Source of the DNA: Methylovirgula sp963708155
Lineage (GTDB): Bacteria; Pseudomonadota; Alphaproteobacteria; Rhizobiales; Beijerinckiaceae
NCBI GenBank assembly: GCA_963708155.1
Contig: OY970183.1
Location: 1,364,001 to 1,428,000, forward strand
Length of the DNA stretch: 64,000 nucleotides
Direction: 5' to 3'
Shown: positions 48,628-60,395 of the stretch, piece after piece
Numbering within the stretch: position 1 is the stretch's first letter
Layout of the letters: each line of letters opens with the position of its first letter
The notes under the pieces: generated by a model
The model's database searches: none
Seen by the model: the letters and a program-made list of their open reading frames with translations, nothing else
Told to the model about the DNA's origin: nothing
Made by a program: the position numbers and the translations under genes

Positions 48628-49404
48628 ATGATTCGCGCCCTGCTGATGTCGAGCGCCGTCGCACTTGTTTGCGTCGGAAGCGCCTTCGCGGGTGATCTCC
48701 CCAATGACAAGGGGCCGCCGGCCTATGTGCCCCCGCCGCCGCCCCCGCCGGAATGGTCGGGTCTCTACATCGGCCTCAACGCCGGCTATGGCGGCGGGAC
48801 TGTCCGCGACAATCATTACAGCGCCGGGGTGCTCGACAATTCGGGCAGCCTGTCATCGAGCGGCTTCCTCGGCGGCGGCACCGCCGGCATCAACTATCAG
48901 TTTCCGGGCACCAATTATGTCCTCGGCGCCGAGGGCGATTTCGACGGCTCGACGGTGCGCACCAACGCCGGCGGCTATGACCTTGGCGGCGGCGCGATCC
49001 CCAACGACACCAAGCTCGATTGGTTTGCGACGGCGCGGGCGCGTTTCGGCTACGCTTTCGGCAATATTCTGCCCTATGTGACGGGCGGCGCCTCCTTCGG
49101 CCATGTCGATCAATATCGCGTCGAGCCGGGCGGCGATCCCTTCGGCAATTTCTCGGTCGGCTCGACCCGCACCGGCTGGACCGCCGGCGCCGGCATCGAA
49201 TATCAGGTCACCCGCAATCTGTCGGTGAAGGCGGAATACCTTCACGTCGATCTCGGCCCGCAATATTACCAGACGCCGGGCGAGCTGACCTTCGCGCCCG
49301 CCAACGATCATTCCGCGCATCCGACGCTGAATGTCGTCCGGGCCGGGGTGAACTGGCGGTTCGAATGGCTGACGCCGCCCACGCCGGTCGTGCCAAAGTA
49401 TTGA
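48628..49404 (+). CDS. Outer-membrane beta-barrel protein 4
   Basis: 258 residues, intact. Signal peptide MIRALLMSSAVALVCVGSAF, tether GDLPNDKGPPAYVPPPPPPP, then the barrel: WSGLYIGLNAGYGGGTV, LSSSGFLGGGTAGINYQFPG, ARARFGYAFGNILPYVTGGA, WTAGAGIEYQVTRNLSVKAE, NVVRAGVNWRFEWL, ending VVPKY. Same family as omp1-3 but more diverged, and it lacks the shared 3' terminator block, so it belongs to an older duplication. Confidence 0.92.
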   Translation: MIRALLMSSAVALVCVGSAFAGDLPNDKGPPAYVPPPPPPPEWSGLYIGLNAGYGGGTVRDNHYSAGVLDNSGSLSSSGFLGGGTAGINYQFPGTNYVLGAEGDFDGSTVRTNAGGYDLGGGAIPNDTKLDWFATARARFGYAFGNILPYVTGGASFGHVDQYRVEPGGDPFGNFSVGSTRTGWTAGAGIEYQVTRNLSVKAEYLHVDLGPQYYQTPGELTFAPANDHSAHPTLNVVRAGVNWRFEWLTPPTPVVPKY

Positions 49405-49629
49405 ATTCCTGAAAGCTTCCGGACGTGGCGCTCCAGCCGCCAAACTTTACCCGCCATCCAGTGTGATGCAGCGGCGCCACACCCTTCGTCGGTTTTCGAA
49501 AAACGCGGGCCCGCGTGCGTTTTCGCACATTCGGCGTGCGGGGCTTGGCCTTTAACCGTATGGACGCCATTTAATGTGCGGGGCCGGCGGGTTTGGATTA
49601 TCTTCCCGCGGCCTTCGGGGATTTTCGGC

Positions 49630-50355
49630 ATGGTTCGCTCTGGTCTTCTGGCCTTTTCTGCGGTCCTCGCACTCGGTGCGGGCGCGCGAGCGGCTGACCT
49701 GACGAGCGCCAGCGCCCCGCCGCTCTACGTCGCCCCGCCGGCTTTTTCCTGGACCGGTTTCTATGTCGGCGCGACGGCTGGCGGCGCTTTTGGCGGCCAG
49801 ACGTTGAATGGGCCTTATGGCGCGTTGAGCGCTAGCCCGGCTGGCTTCGCCGGTGGCGGCGAGGCGGGCTTCAACTATCAATTCCCGACCTCGAATGTCG
49901 TCCTCGGCGGCGAGACGGATTTTCAGGGCTCGACCCTGCGGGCGAATTATGGAGCGCTGGCGACGCCGGCCGGGGCGCTGACCGGCTCCTCGCAACTCGA
50001 CTGGTGGGGTTCGGCGCGGGCGCGGCTCGGCCTGTCCTTCGGCAATGTCCTGCCTTTCGTCACCGGCGGTTTCGCCTATGGCGACACGCACAATCAGATC
50101 GCCCTCGGCCCGGATAGCTTCGCGACGAGCGGGGTGCATACCGGCTGGACAGCGGGCGCGGGCGTCGAATATGCCCTGACCCGAAATCTGACAGCCAAGG
50201 CGGAATATCTCTACACCGATCTCGGAACGGCCGCGACGCAGTTGGGCGGCGAGGGTACAGAGCATACGCACGCCGCGTTCCATGCCGTCCGCGCCGGACT
50301 CAACTGGAAGTTCGACTGGAACGGCACGCCGGTGCCGATCAATTCGAAATATTGA
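49630..50355 (+). CDS. Outer-membrane beta-barrel protein 5
   Basis: 241 residues, intact. Signal peptide MVRSGLLAFSAVLALGAGAR cut near ARA, a shorter tether (ADLTSASAPPLYVAPPA) and the barrel WTGFYVGATAGGAFGGQT, GFAGGGEAGFNYQFPTSNVV, RARLGLSFGNVLPFVTGGFA, WTAGAGVEYALTRNLTAKAE, AVRAGLNWKFDWNG, ending NSKY. The most diverged member of the array. The 224 bases upstream show no second gene. Confidence 0.92.
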   Translation: MVRSGLLAFSAVLALGAGARAADLTSASAPPLYVAPPAFSWTGFYVGATAGGAFGGQTLNGPYGALSASPAGFAGGGEAGFNYQFPTSNVVLGGETDFQGSTLRANYGALATPAGALTGSSQLDWWGSARARLGLSFGNVLPFVTGGFAYGDTHNQIALGPDSFATSGVHTGWTAGAGVEYALTRNLTAKAEYLYTDLGTAATQLGGEGTEHTHAAFHAVRAGLNWKFDWNGTPVPINSKY

Positions 50356-50422
50356 ACTGCGGCTGCGGCGCCGGTTTCGCTCCTGAATTCTGTGCGCGGG
50401 TTGAGTGGGCGCTGGAGCGCAG

Positions 50423-50451
50423 TTGTCAAACAGGTCAAAAGGCTCTATCTT
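50423..50451 (+). promoter_or_regulatory. Candidate housekeeping promoter for rho
   Basis: TTGTCA (50423-50428), a 17-base spacer, and TATCTT (50446-50451), about 145 bases before the rho start. The long leader would suit the autogenous attenuation known for rho in other bacteria. Confidence 0.35.
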
Positions 50452-50595
50452 CTAGTTCTTCCCCTGCAGGCGATATGTCGGCGCGCCACGTGAAGCGCCT
50501 CAGCTAAGGCATTGGCCTGCCCTTCCCAGGATACGGCCCGTTTGGGCTTCCCACCCCGGCGCGCTTTCGAGCGCCCTTCCAAGGACGAAATCCCG

Positions 50596-51868
50596 ATGCG
50601 GGATATTAAACTGCAAGAATTAAAATCAAAGTCACCCACCGAGCTGCTCGCCTTCGCCGAGGAACACGAGGTCGAGAACGCCTCGATCATGCGCAAGCAG
50701 GAATTGATGTTCGCGATTCTTAAAGCAACTGGCCAGCCGCGACATCGAGATTGTCGGCGAGGGCGTCATCGAAGTGTTGCAGGACGGCTTCGGCTTCCTG
50801 CGCTCGCCCGACGCCAATTATCTCGCCGGTCCCGACGACATTTATGTCTCGCCTTCGCAGATCCGCCGCTTCGGCCTGCGCACCGGCGACACGGTCGAGG
50901 GCTTGATCCGCAGCCCCAAGGAGGGCGAGCGCTATTTCGCGCTGCTCAAGGTCAACACGATCAATTTCGAGGATCCGGAGAAAATCCGCCACAAGGTCCA
51001 TTTCGACAATCTGACGCCGCTTTATCCCGACGAGCGGTTGAAGCTCGAGATCGAAGATCCGACCAAGAAGGACTTTGTCCGCGCGCGTCATCGATATCGT
51101 CGCGCCGATCGGCAAGGGCCAGCGCGCCTTGATCGTCGCGCCGCCGCGCACCGGCAAGACGGTGCTCTTGCAGAATATCGCGCAGTCGGTCACCGCCAAT
51201 CATCCCGGAATGCTATCTGATCGTGCTGCTGATCGACGAGCGGCCGGAAGAAGTCACCGACATGCAGCGTTCGGTGAAGGGCGAGGTGGTTTCCTCGACC
51301 TTCGACGAGCCGGCGGTGCGCCACGTCCAGGTCGCCGAAATGGTGATCGAGAAGGCCAAGCGCCTTGTCGAGCATGGCCGCGATGTGGTGATCCTGCTCG
51401 ATTCGATCACCCGCCTCGGCCGCGCCTACAACACCGTCGTGCCGTCGTCCGGCAAGGTGCTGACCGGCGGCGTCGACGCCAATGCCTTGCAGCGGCCGAA
51501 GCGCTTCTTCGGCGCGGCGCGCAATATCGAGGAGGGCGGTTCGCTGACCATCATCGCGACCGCGCTGATCGATACCGGCTCGCGCATGGACGAAGTGATC
51601 TTCGAGGAATTCAAGGGCACCGGCAATTCGGAAATCATTCTCGACCGCAAGGTGGCCGACAAGCGCAGCTTTCCCGTCGATCGACATCACCCGCTCCGGC
51701 ACCCGCAAGGAAGAGCTGCTCGTCCCCGCCGACATCTTGAAGAAAATGTACGTGCTGCGCCGCATCCTCAACCCGATGGGCACGGTCGATGCGATCGAAT
51801 TCCTGCTCGGCAAATTGCGCGAGACGCCGAAGGGCAATGCGAGCTTCTTCGAATCGATGAATACCTAG
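50596..51868 (+). CDS. rho: Transcription termination factor Rho, frameshifted
   Basis: About 422 residues. N-terminal MRDIKLQELKSKSPTELLAF, the OSB RNA-binding fold (GVIEVLQDGFGFLRSPDANY, DIYVSPSQIRRFGLRTGD), Walker A APPRTGKTVLLQNIA, Walker B LIVLLIDERPEEVTDM, Q-loop VILLDSITRLGRAYN and R-loop VDANALQRPKRFFGAARN. It is the hexameric helicase that ends transcription. Breaks near 50730, 51085, 51210 and 51680; every segment remains highly conserved, so these are probably indel errors in an essential gene. Usually adjacent to hemJ in this group. Confidence 0.95.
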
Positions 51869-51899
51869 AGTACAGGCGCGAACGTCTCGACGCTCGCGC

Positions 51900-52313
51900 T
51901 TATTCCTCCGGCAAAGGCCGCGGCCGGCGCGTCACCGGATCGATGGCGACAAAGGTGAAGACGGCTTCTGTCACCTTCACCGTCTCCTCGCTGTCGCGGG
52001 CACGGCTCCAGGCTTCGACCTCGATCTTCATTGATGTGCGGCCGCGCGTGACGAGCCGTCCATAAAGACTCACCACATCGCCGACGCGCACCGGGCGCAG
52101 GAAATTCATCGCCTCGACGCGCACGGTCGAGGCGCGCCCACGCGCGATGCGCGAGGCGACGTTGCTGCCGGCAAGGTCCATCTGCGACATCAGCCACCCG
52201 CCAAAAATATCGCCATAAGCGTTGGTATCCGCCGGCATGGTGATGGTGCGGATGACGGGATCTTCGTCCGGCGGGATTTCGCTCTGCGTCAAAGACTTTT
52301 CGTTGTGAGTCAT
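51900..52313 (-). CDS. Acyl-CoA thioesterase, YciA-like hot-dog fold
   Basis: 137 residues: PVIRTITMPADTNAYGDIFG, GWLMSQMDLAGSNVASRIAR with the catalytic Asp in the DIFGGWL/QMD region, VRVEAMNFLRPVRVGDVVSL, then FTFVAIDPVTRRPRPLPEE. This fits the single-hot-dog YciA/BACH class acting on short to medium acyl-CoAs. Intact. It lies 12 bases downstream of the DUF255 gene on the same strand, so the two are probably co-transcribed. Confidence 0.92.
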   Translation of the reverse strand: MTHNEKSLTQSEIPPDEDPVIRTITMPADTNAYGDIFGGWLMSQMDLAGSNVASRIARGRASTVRVEAMNFLRPVRVGDVVSLYGRLVTRGRTSMKIEVEAWSRARDSEETVKVTEAVFTFVAIDPVTRRPRPLPEE

Positions 52314-52325
52314 GCGCCCGTCCCT

Positions 52326-54384
52326 TTACCGCGCAAGCAAAGCGCTCAGTCCGGCAATATCACGAACCGGCAGGGCGCACACGCCATCCGAACAGACGAA
52401 AGCAGCCGCCGTGCCAGAAGCCGCGATCTGGGCTTGCGCCGGATGATCCGGCGGCAGCGCTGCGCCTGGGCCGAGATCGAGCACCATGCGTGTATCGAAC
52501 GGCGCGGCGAGCGCGGCCTCGTAGAGCGCCTGGCGCTGGGGACCTGCGACGACGATCTCGCGGCCGCGCAGATAAAGATCGAGCGCGTTCAGAATACCGG
52601 CATGGCCGATGGGCTGCGCGGTGACAGCCGGCGTCGCGGCAGCGAACAACGCATCGGCCCGCGCGCGCCACGTTTCGTCGCCCGTCGCCGCCGCGAGCCG
52701 GGTAAGCACATCGAGCGTGACGGAATGGGCATTGGGAATGGCGTCATCCGCCGTCGGCGCGAGACGAATGACGATGTCGCGCGCATCGTCGGCCGCCATG
52801 GCGATGAGACCGGTCTCGGGATCGATATGATGACGCGCGATCGCGTCCGCGAAGGCGATCGCATCAGTGAGATAATCGTAAGGCGTAAGTCCCGCCTCCG
52901 CCATATGCCGGGCTTCATGCAGCGCGAGTGCGGCGCGCGCCATCGCCGCATGATCGAGCGCGAGGCCGGGTTTCACGATGACGCCCGCGCGCGTGCTATG
53001 GGCGAGACGCCGCGCGTCATCCTCATCAGCGAATTGCAGATGATCGACGACATAATGATAGGCGCGCGCCGCGTGCATGATCCAGCGCGGCTCGTTGAAT
53101 GTCGTCGCGGCACGGACGAGCGCGGCGATCATCAGGCCGTTCCAGTCGGCCATGATCTTGTCGTCGAGCCCGGGATGCACGCGCTTGTCGCGTGCGACGA
53201 AAAGCTTTTGCCGCAAAGGGGCGAGGCGGGCTTCTTCTTGCGGTGTCGGCGGCGCTTTCAGTTCGAGGCGATTGAGGATCGTGACGCTTTCGCCATGCTT
53301 TTCCTCGGCCCAGTTGCCGATGCGCGAGGCATTGTAGAATTTGCCGAAGAACGTGGCGTCTTCTGCGCCGAGAATTTCGACGAGCTCGGGCCAGGTCCAG
53401 ACATAGAATTTGCCTTCCTCGCCTTCGCTGTCGGCATCGAGCGAAGCGCAAAAGCCGCCGCCGGCATTGGTCATCTCGCGCGTGAGCCAGCCGACCGTTT
53501 CATAAGCGCGCTGGCGGAAAAGCGCGTCACCGAAGTATTGCCAGGCCAGCGCGAGCAGTTCGAGAATCTGCGCATTGTCGTAGAGCATCTTTTCAAAATG
53601 CGGCACGAGCCAGCGGTCGTCGGTCGAATAGCGCGCATAGCCGCCGCCGAGATGATCGTAGATGCCGCCTTCCGACATTTTGGTGAGCGTCAGCCGCACG
53701 AGATCGCGATATTTTTTTTCGTTCAGCCGGCCGCCGGCGCGCCAGAGAAATTCGAAGATCGCCGGATTGGGGAATTTCGGCGCGCCGCGCAGGCCGCCGT
53801 CAACCGGATCGACATAATCGGCGAGTTTTGGCGCTAGAGCGTCGGCCAGGGCGAGGCTCAAAGGCGCGGCATCTGCCGCGGCGAGGCGGGCGCGGCCAAG
53901 CGATTGCCGCACCGCTTCGGCATTTGAGGTAATTCTACCTTGCTCGTCGTGAAATGCTCTGGCGACGCTGCGCAGCACGGTGACGAAGGCCGGCCGGCCA
54001 TAACGCGCCTCCTTCGGGAAATAGGTGCCGCCCCAGAAGGGCTCGCCGCGTGGCGTCAGGAACATGGTCATCGGCCAGCCGCCATGTTCGCCGAAGGCGT
54101 GCAGCGCCTGCATATAGATATGATCGATATCGGGCCGTTCCTCGCGATCGACCTTGATGTTCACGAAAAGCTCGTTCATGACCGCGGCGGTCGCAGCATC
54201 CTCGAAACTTTCATGTGCCATCACGTGGCACCAATGGCAGGCGGCGTAGCCGACCGACAGCAGGATCGGCTTATTGGCGGCCTCTGCCTCCGCGAGCGCC
54301 GCGGGGCCCCAAAGCCGCCAATGGACAGGATTGTCCTTGTGTTGCAGCAGATAGGGACTGGCGGCCTTGGCGAGTTCGTTGGAC

Positions 54385-54386
<2 letters not shown>
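52326..54386 (-). CDS. Thioredoxin-domain protein of the DUF255 / YyaL (SPATA20-like) family
   Basis: 686 residues, intact. Starts with the diagnostic LAKAASPYLLQHKDNPVHWR and the thioredoxin-like motif YAACHWCHVMAHESF (CxxC as CHWC), followed by HGGWPMTMFLTPRGEPFWGG and an (alpha/alpha)6 barrel with GGIYDHLGGGYARYSTDDRW, LVPHFEKMLYDNAQ and DKIMADWNGLMIAALV. Biochemical function unknown. Its ATG and that of mnmE share the tetranucleotide CATG on opposite strands. Confidence 0.93.
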
Positions 54387-55725
<1,339 letters not shown>

Positions 55726-55727
55726 TA

Positions 55728-55743
55728 TGTTTCACGTGAAACA
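55728..55743. other. parS: parS centromere site 1 (perfect palindrome)
   Basis: TGTTTCACGTGAAACA equals the canonical ParB-binding parS sequence. It lies in the mnmE-mnmG gap, about 2.7 kb before parA and about 15 kb from the presumed origin. Confidence 0.96.
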
Positions 55744-55758
55744 TTCCTGGATGGCCCT

Positions 55759-57637
55759 GTGAGCGCGGAAAGCTTCGACGTGATCGTGGTGGGCGGCGGG
55801 CACGCTGGCTGCGAGGCGGCTGCCGCGGCGGCGCGCCTCGGCGCACGGACGGCGCTTGTCACGCATTCCTTCGTCGCTATCGGCACCATGTCCTGCAATC
55901 CGGCCATCGGCGGCCTTGGCAAGGGCCATCTCGTCCGCGAGATCGATGCGCTCGATGGCCTGATGGGCCGCGTCGCGGATGAAGCCGGCATCCAGTTCCG
56001 CGTTCTCAATCGTGCCAAGGGGCCGGCTGTGCGCGGTCCGCGCGCGCAGATGGACCGTAAGCTCTACCGTGCCGCCATGCAGGCGGCGCTCTCCGCCGTG
56101 CCGGACCTGACGATCATCGCGGGCGAGGCAGCCGAGATCCAGGCGGAGGGCAGCCGGGTTACCGGCCTCGTCTTGGCCGATGGGCGGGAATTGCGCACCG
56201 GCGCTCTGGTGCTGACGACCGGCACGTTTCTTCGAGGCATGATCCATATCGGTGCCGAGCGAATCCCGGCCGGCCGGGTCGGCGAGCGGCCCGCGCAACA
56301 GCTTTCCGCCAGTCTGCTGGCGCATGGCTTCGCCCTCGGCCGGCTAAAGACCGGCACGCCGCCGCGCCTCGACGGCACGACGATCGATTGGGACGTCCTG
56401 GAGCGCCAGCCGGGCGATGCCGAGCCAGAGCCATTCTCCTTCCTGACGCGGTCGATTACCGACCCCGCAGATCGATTGCTTCATCACCCGCACGACCGAG
56501 GCGGGACACGAGCTGATCCGCCAGAACATCGGCCATTCGCCGGTCTATTCCGGTGCGATTTCCGCCCGCGGTCCGCGCTATTGCCCCTCCATCGAGGACA
56601 AGGTGATGCGCTTCGGCGACCGCGAGGCGCATCAGATTTTTCTGGAGCCGGAAGGCCGCGACGATCCAACGATCTATCCCAACGGCATTTCGACAGCCCT
56701 CCCGGCCGATCTGCAGGATACTTTCCTGCGCACCATCCCGGGTCTGGCCAATGTCCGGATGCTCCAGCCAGGCTATGCGATCGAATACGATTTCATCGAC
56801 CCGCGCGAACTGACAGGGGCGCTGGAGACGAAGCGGGTCGCAGGCCTTTTCCTCGCCGGACAGATCAACGGCACGACGGGCTATGAGGAGGCGGCGGCGC
56901 AGGGCCTTGTCGCAGGCTTGAACGCGGCGGCGCTCGCCGGCGGGCGGCCACCGATCGGTTTCGACCGCTCCGAGGCCTATCTCGGCGTCATGATCGACGA
57001 TCTCGTCACGCGCGGCGTCACCGAGCCCTATCGCATGTTCACCTCGCGCGCCGAATACCGGCTCACGTTGCGGGCCGATAATGCCGATCAACGGCTGACC
57101 GCCAAAGGCATCGCGCTCGGGATCGTCGGTGAGAGGCGCGCCGCGGCTTTCGGGGCGAAGGCTGCCGCGTTGGCGGCCGCGCGGGGCCGGCTCGAAAGCC
57201 TGACCCTGACGCCCAATGCGGCGGCCCGGCACGGGCTCAAGATCAATCGTGACGGTATTCGCCGCACGGCTTTCGCTCTGCTCGGATTTCCGGAGATCGA
57301 TTTCGCCGTTCTGCGGAGCGTCTGGCCGGAGCTGGGCGGCATTGATGCCAAGACCGCCGCGCAGATCGAAATCGATGCCAAATATGCCGTCTATCTGGAT
57401 CGGCAGGCGGAGGATATCGCCCGCTTTCGCCGCGACGAGGTTTTGCGCCTGCCCGAGAGCCTCGATTTTCGGGCGATCGCCGGCCTGTCGGCCGAACTGC
57501 GGGACAAGCTGATCGCCATCCGACCGCAGACTTTGGGGCAGGCAGGGCGGATCGAGGGCATCACCCCCGCAGCGCTGACGCTGCTGGCCGCGCACGCCAA
57601 ATCCCACGCGAGGCGGAGCCGCGCGCTTGCCGAGGAT
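55759..57637 (+). CDS. mnmG: tRNA uridine-5-carboxymethylaminomethyl modification enzyme MnmG (GidA), frameshifted; runs into rsmG
   Basis: About 626 residues. FAD-binding VIVVGGGHAGCEAAAAAARL, then SCNPAIGGLGKGHLVREIDA, GTFLRGMIHIGAERIPAGRV, LKTGTPPRLDG, FLAGQINGTTGYEEAAAQGL and SRAEYRLTLRADNADQRLT. Starts with GTG 55759. The frame breaks near 56465 (in SITTPQIDCFITRTTEAGHE). No stop codon separates it from rsmG: the frame continues through about 57610-57650 into the methyltransferase. The end coordinate given is the last base before the presumed rsmG start. Confidence 0.92.
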
Positions 57638-58297
57638 TTGCCACACGTCCCGCGGGACCGGGACGCAGCGCTGGCCCTGTTTCCGCTGCCGCCCGAGATC
57701 ATTCGCCGGTTCGATATCTATGCGGAATTGCTGCGCAAATGGCAGAAAACGATCAACCTCGTCGGCAATTCGACCGTGCCGCATCTCTGGACGCGGCATA
57801 TTGCTGATTCTCTTCAGGTTCAGGCGGCGGTGCCGCAGGCCCGGCTCTGGGCCGATCTCGGCTCGGGCGGGGGCTTTCCGGGGCTCGTTACCGCGATCCG
57901 GCTCGCCGAGACGCCTGGCGCGCGGGTGCATCTCATCGAATCGGATCAGCGCAAATGTGCTTTTCTGCGCGAGGTTTCACGTGAAACATCGGCTCCTGCC
58001 ATTATTCACAACGGCCGTATCGAGCAGATTGTCGATCATTTGCCTGAGCCCATCGAGGCGGTGAGCGCGCGGGCCCTCGCGCCGCTGCCGGTTCTCCTCG
58101 CCTATGCGGAAAATCTCCTCGCCGCGGGCGCTATCGGCGTTTTTCTGAAGGGACAAGGCGCAGATCGGGAGCGCAAAGCCTTGTCCGGCGCCGGCCGATA
58201 CCGCATCATGGAGACATCGAGCGTAACCGCGTCGGTGAGTCGGCTGCTTCTCGTCCGTGACGAGGGCGCCAAGCCGCTCCAGCGCGGCGGGGGATAA
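57638..58297 (+). CDS. rsmG: 16S rRNA (guanine527-N7)-methyltransferase RsmG (GidB), in frame with mnmG
   Basis: 219 residues if translation starts at TTG 57638. RsmG landmarks: LLRKWQKTINLVGNSTVPHL, WTRHIADSLQV, the SAM-binding LWADLGSGGGFPGLVTAIRL, VHLIESDQRKCAFLREV and SARALAPLPVLLAYAENLL. It methylates G527 of 16S rRNA; its loss gives low-level streptomycin resistance in many bacteria. The segment VSRET is encoded by a parS-like palindrome. The missing stop between mnmG and this gene is either a true fusion or a sequence error. Confidence 0.9.
   Translation: MPHVPRDRDAALALFPLPPEIIRRFDIYAELLRKWQKTINLVGNSTVPHLWTRHIADSLQVQAAVPQARLWADLGSGGGFPGLVTAIRLAETPGARVHLIESDQRKCAFLREVSRETSAPAIIHNGRIEQIVDHLPEPIEAVSARALAPLPVLLAYAENLLAAGAIGVFLKGQGADRERKALSGAGRYRIMETSSVTASVSRLLLVRDEGAKPLQRGGG
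57973..57988. other. parS: parS-like site 2 inside rsmG
   Basis: GGTTTCACGTGAAACA matches the parS consensus at 15 of 16 positions, differing only at the first base. It is 0.5 kb upstream of parA and within the coding sequence for VSRET. Confidence 0.88.
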
Positions 58298-58388
58298 GTT
58301 GCAGCGTAACCCGCGAAAAATCTTCTAAAACAGATATTTAGAGACTCGCATGGCTGCGCAGGCAACAGGATAATTTAGAGCTGGATTC

Positions 58389-58430
58389 GCGTGAAAAATC
58401 GGTGCCCACTTTTTCGCATCCCGCTCTAGG
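58389..58430. repeat. Short intergenic repeat resembling a rhizobial palindromic element
   Basis: GCGTGAAAAATCGGTGCCCA followed by CTTTTTCGCATCCCGCTCTA, with complementary outer arms (GCGTGAAAAA against TTTTTCGC), resembles the GAAAACCGGTTCCCACTTTT-type elements scattered in Hyphomicrobiales. Recognised from memory only. It lies between rsmG and parA. Confidence 0.35.
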
Positions 58431-58446
58431 CTTTCGGAGACGGCGC

Positions 58447-59268
<822 letters not shown>

Positions 59269-59313
59269 GTGCGCGCTTGAAATTATGGTTAAGCGAATAT
59301 GAAGGCGGCGAAT

Positions 59314-60177
59314 ATGGCAGAAGAATCCCGGCCGCGGCTCGGCCGCGGGCTGGCGGCGCTGATCGGTGACGCCGGAGAGGAAGGGGCGGCGATCGCGCGC
59401 TCGCGCGGCCAGAAGAAGATTCCGCTCGCATTCCTGCGGCCCAATCCGCGCAATCCGCGCAAGGCTTTCGACGATCAGGATCTCGAAGACCTCGTCGCCT
59501 CGATCCGCGAGAAGGGCATCATCCAGCCGATCCTTGCGCGCACTATCGCCGGCCTCGCAGACATTTACGAGATCATCGCCGGCGAACGGCGCTGGCGCGC
59601 CGCACAACGTGCCGGGCTGCATGACGCGCCGGTCATTCTTGTCGAAGCGGACGACAAGCAAGCGCTCGAACTTGCCATTGTCGAGAACGTTCAGCGCGCC
59701 GATCTCAACGCGCTTGAGGAAGCGCTCGGCTATCAGCAGCTCGAAAGCGAATATAATTATACGCAGGCCGATCTCGCCCGTGTCATCGGCAAGAGTCGCA
59801 GCCACGTCACCAATACGCTGCGCCTGCTGAAATTGCCCGAGAAGACAAAGCAGCTTCTCGCCGAAGGCAAATTATCGGCCGGCCATGCGCGCGCCCTGCT
59901 GACGCGCGCCGACGCCGACGAGATCGCCGCGCGCATCGTCGCGCAAGGTCTCTCCGTGCGCGACGTCGAAAAGCTGGCACAGAAAGCAGCGCCGCAGGCC
60001 AAGCACAAACATGCGGCCGAGGAGAAAGACGCCGATACGCGCGCCTTGGAGAAAGATTTGGGCGAGGCCCTCGGGCTTGTCGTCGCCATCACCCATCAGG
60101 GCGAAGCGGGTGAATTGCGCATCCGCTACAAGAGCCTCGAACAACTCGACGATCTTGTACGCAAATTGAAGCGGTAA
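59314..60177 (+). CDS. parB: Chromosome-partitioning protein ParB
   Basis: 287 residues from ATG 59314 (MAEESRPRLGRGLAALIGD); ATG 59299 is an alternative. The N-terminal LGRGL motif stimulates ParA, the CTPase/clamp motifs NPRNPRKAF, IAGERRWRAAQRAG and ENVQRADLNALEEA follow, then the helix-turn-helix TQADLARVIGKSRSHVTNTL that reads parS, and a C-terminal dimerisation helix ending LDDLVRKLKR. Its targets are the parS palindromes at 55728 and 57973. Confidence 0.96.
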   Translation: MAEESRPRLGRGLAALIGDAGEEGAAIARSRGQKKIPLAFLRPNPRNPRKAFDDQDLEDLVASIREKGIIQPILARTIAGLADIYEIIAGERRWRAAQRAGLHDAPVILVEADDKQALELAIVENVQRADLNALEEALGYQQLESEYNYTQADLARVIGKSRSHVTNTLRLLKLPEKTKQLLAEGKLSAGHARALLTRADADEIAARIVAQGLSVRDVEKLAQKAAPQAKHKHAAEEKDADTRALEKDLGEALGLVVAITHQGEAGELRIRYKSLEQLDDLVRKLKR

Positions 60178-60183
60178 GCGCGC

Positions 60184-60258
60184 CGTCATTGCGAGGCGCG
60201 AATGCGACGAAGCAATCCAGGATCAAAACTGGATTGCTTTGCTTCGTTCGCAATGATG
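60184..60258. repeat. Interspersed palindromic repeat, family A, copy 3
   Basis: CGTCATTGCGAGGCGCG with GAAGCAATCCAG, and CTGGATTGCTTTGCTTCG with CGCAATGATGG. It follows the parB stop by seven bases. Confidence 0.85.
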
Positions 60259-60395
60259 GTAATTTTTCCTCTCAGCCCGTCTTCTTTTCGCGTTGATCGC
60301 GATCGCCTAAAGCGACGAAAAAAATCTGCTCATTTCGCAATTGACCGCGATTGGAATGGCGCAAGCTGCTCCGATCAATTACGCGGAGCGCGAAA

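Noticed and set aside
42373..50595. The porin/CapK block as a mobile island
   Set aside because: No integrase, transposase, tRNA border or flanking direct repeat is visible; duplication in place explains it better.
56456..57931. 491-codon open frame antisense to mnmG/rsmG
   Set aside because: Antisense shadow of two conserved genes, with low-complexity charged composition.
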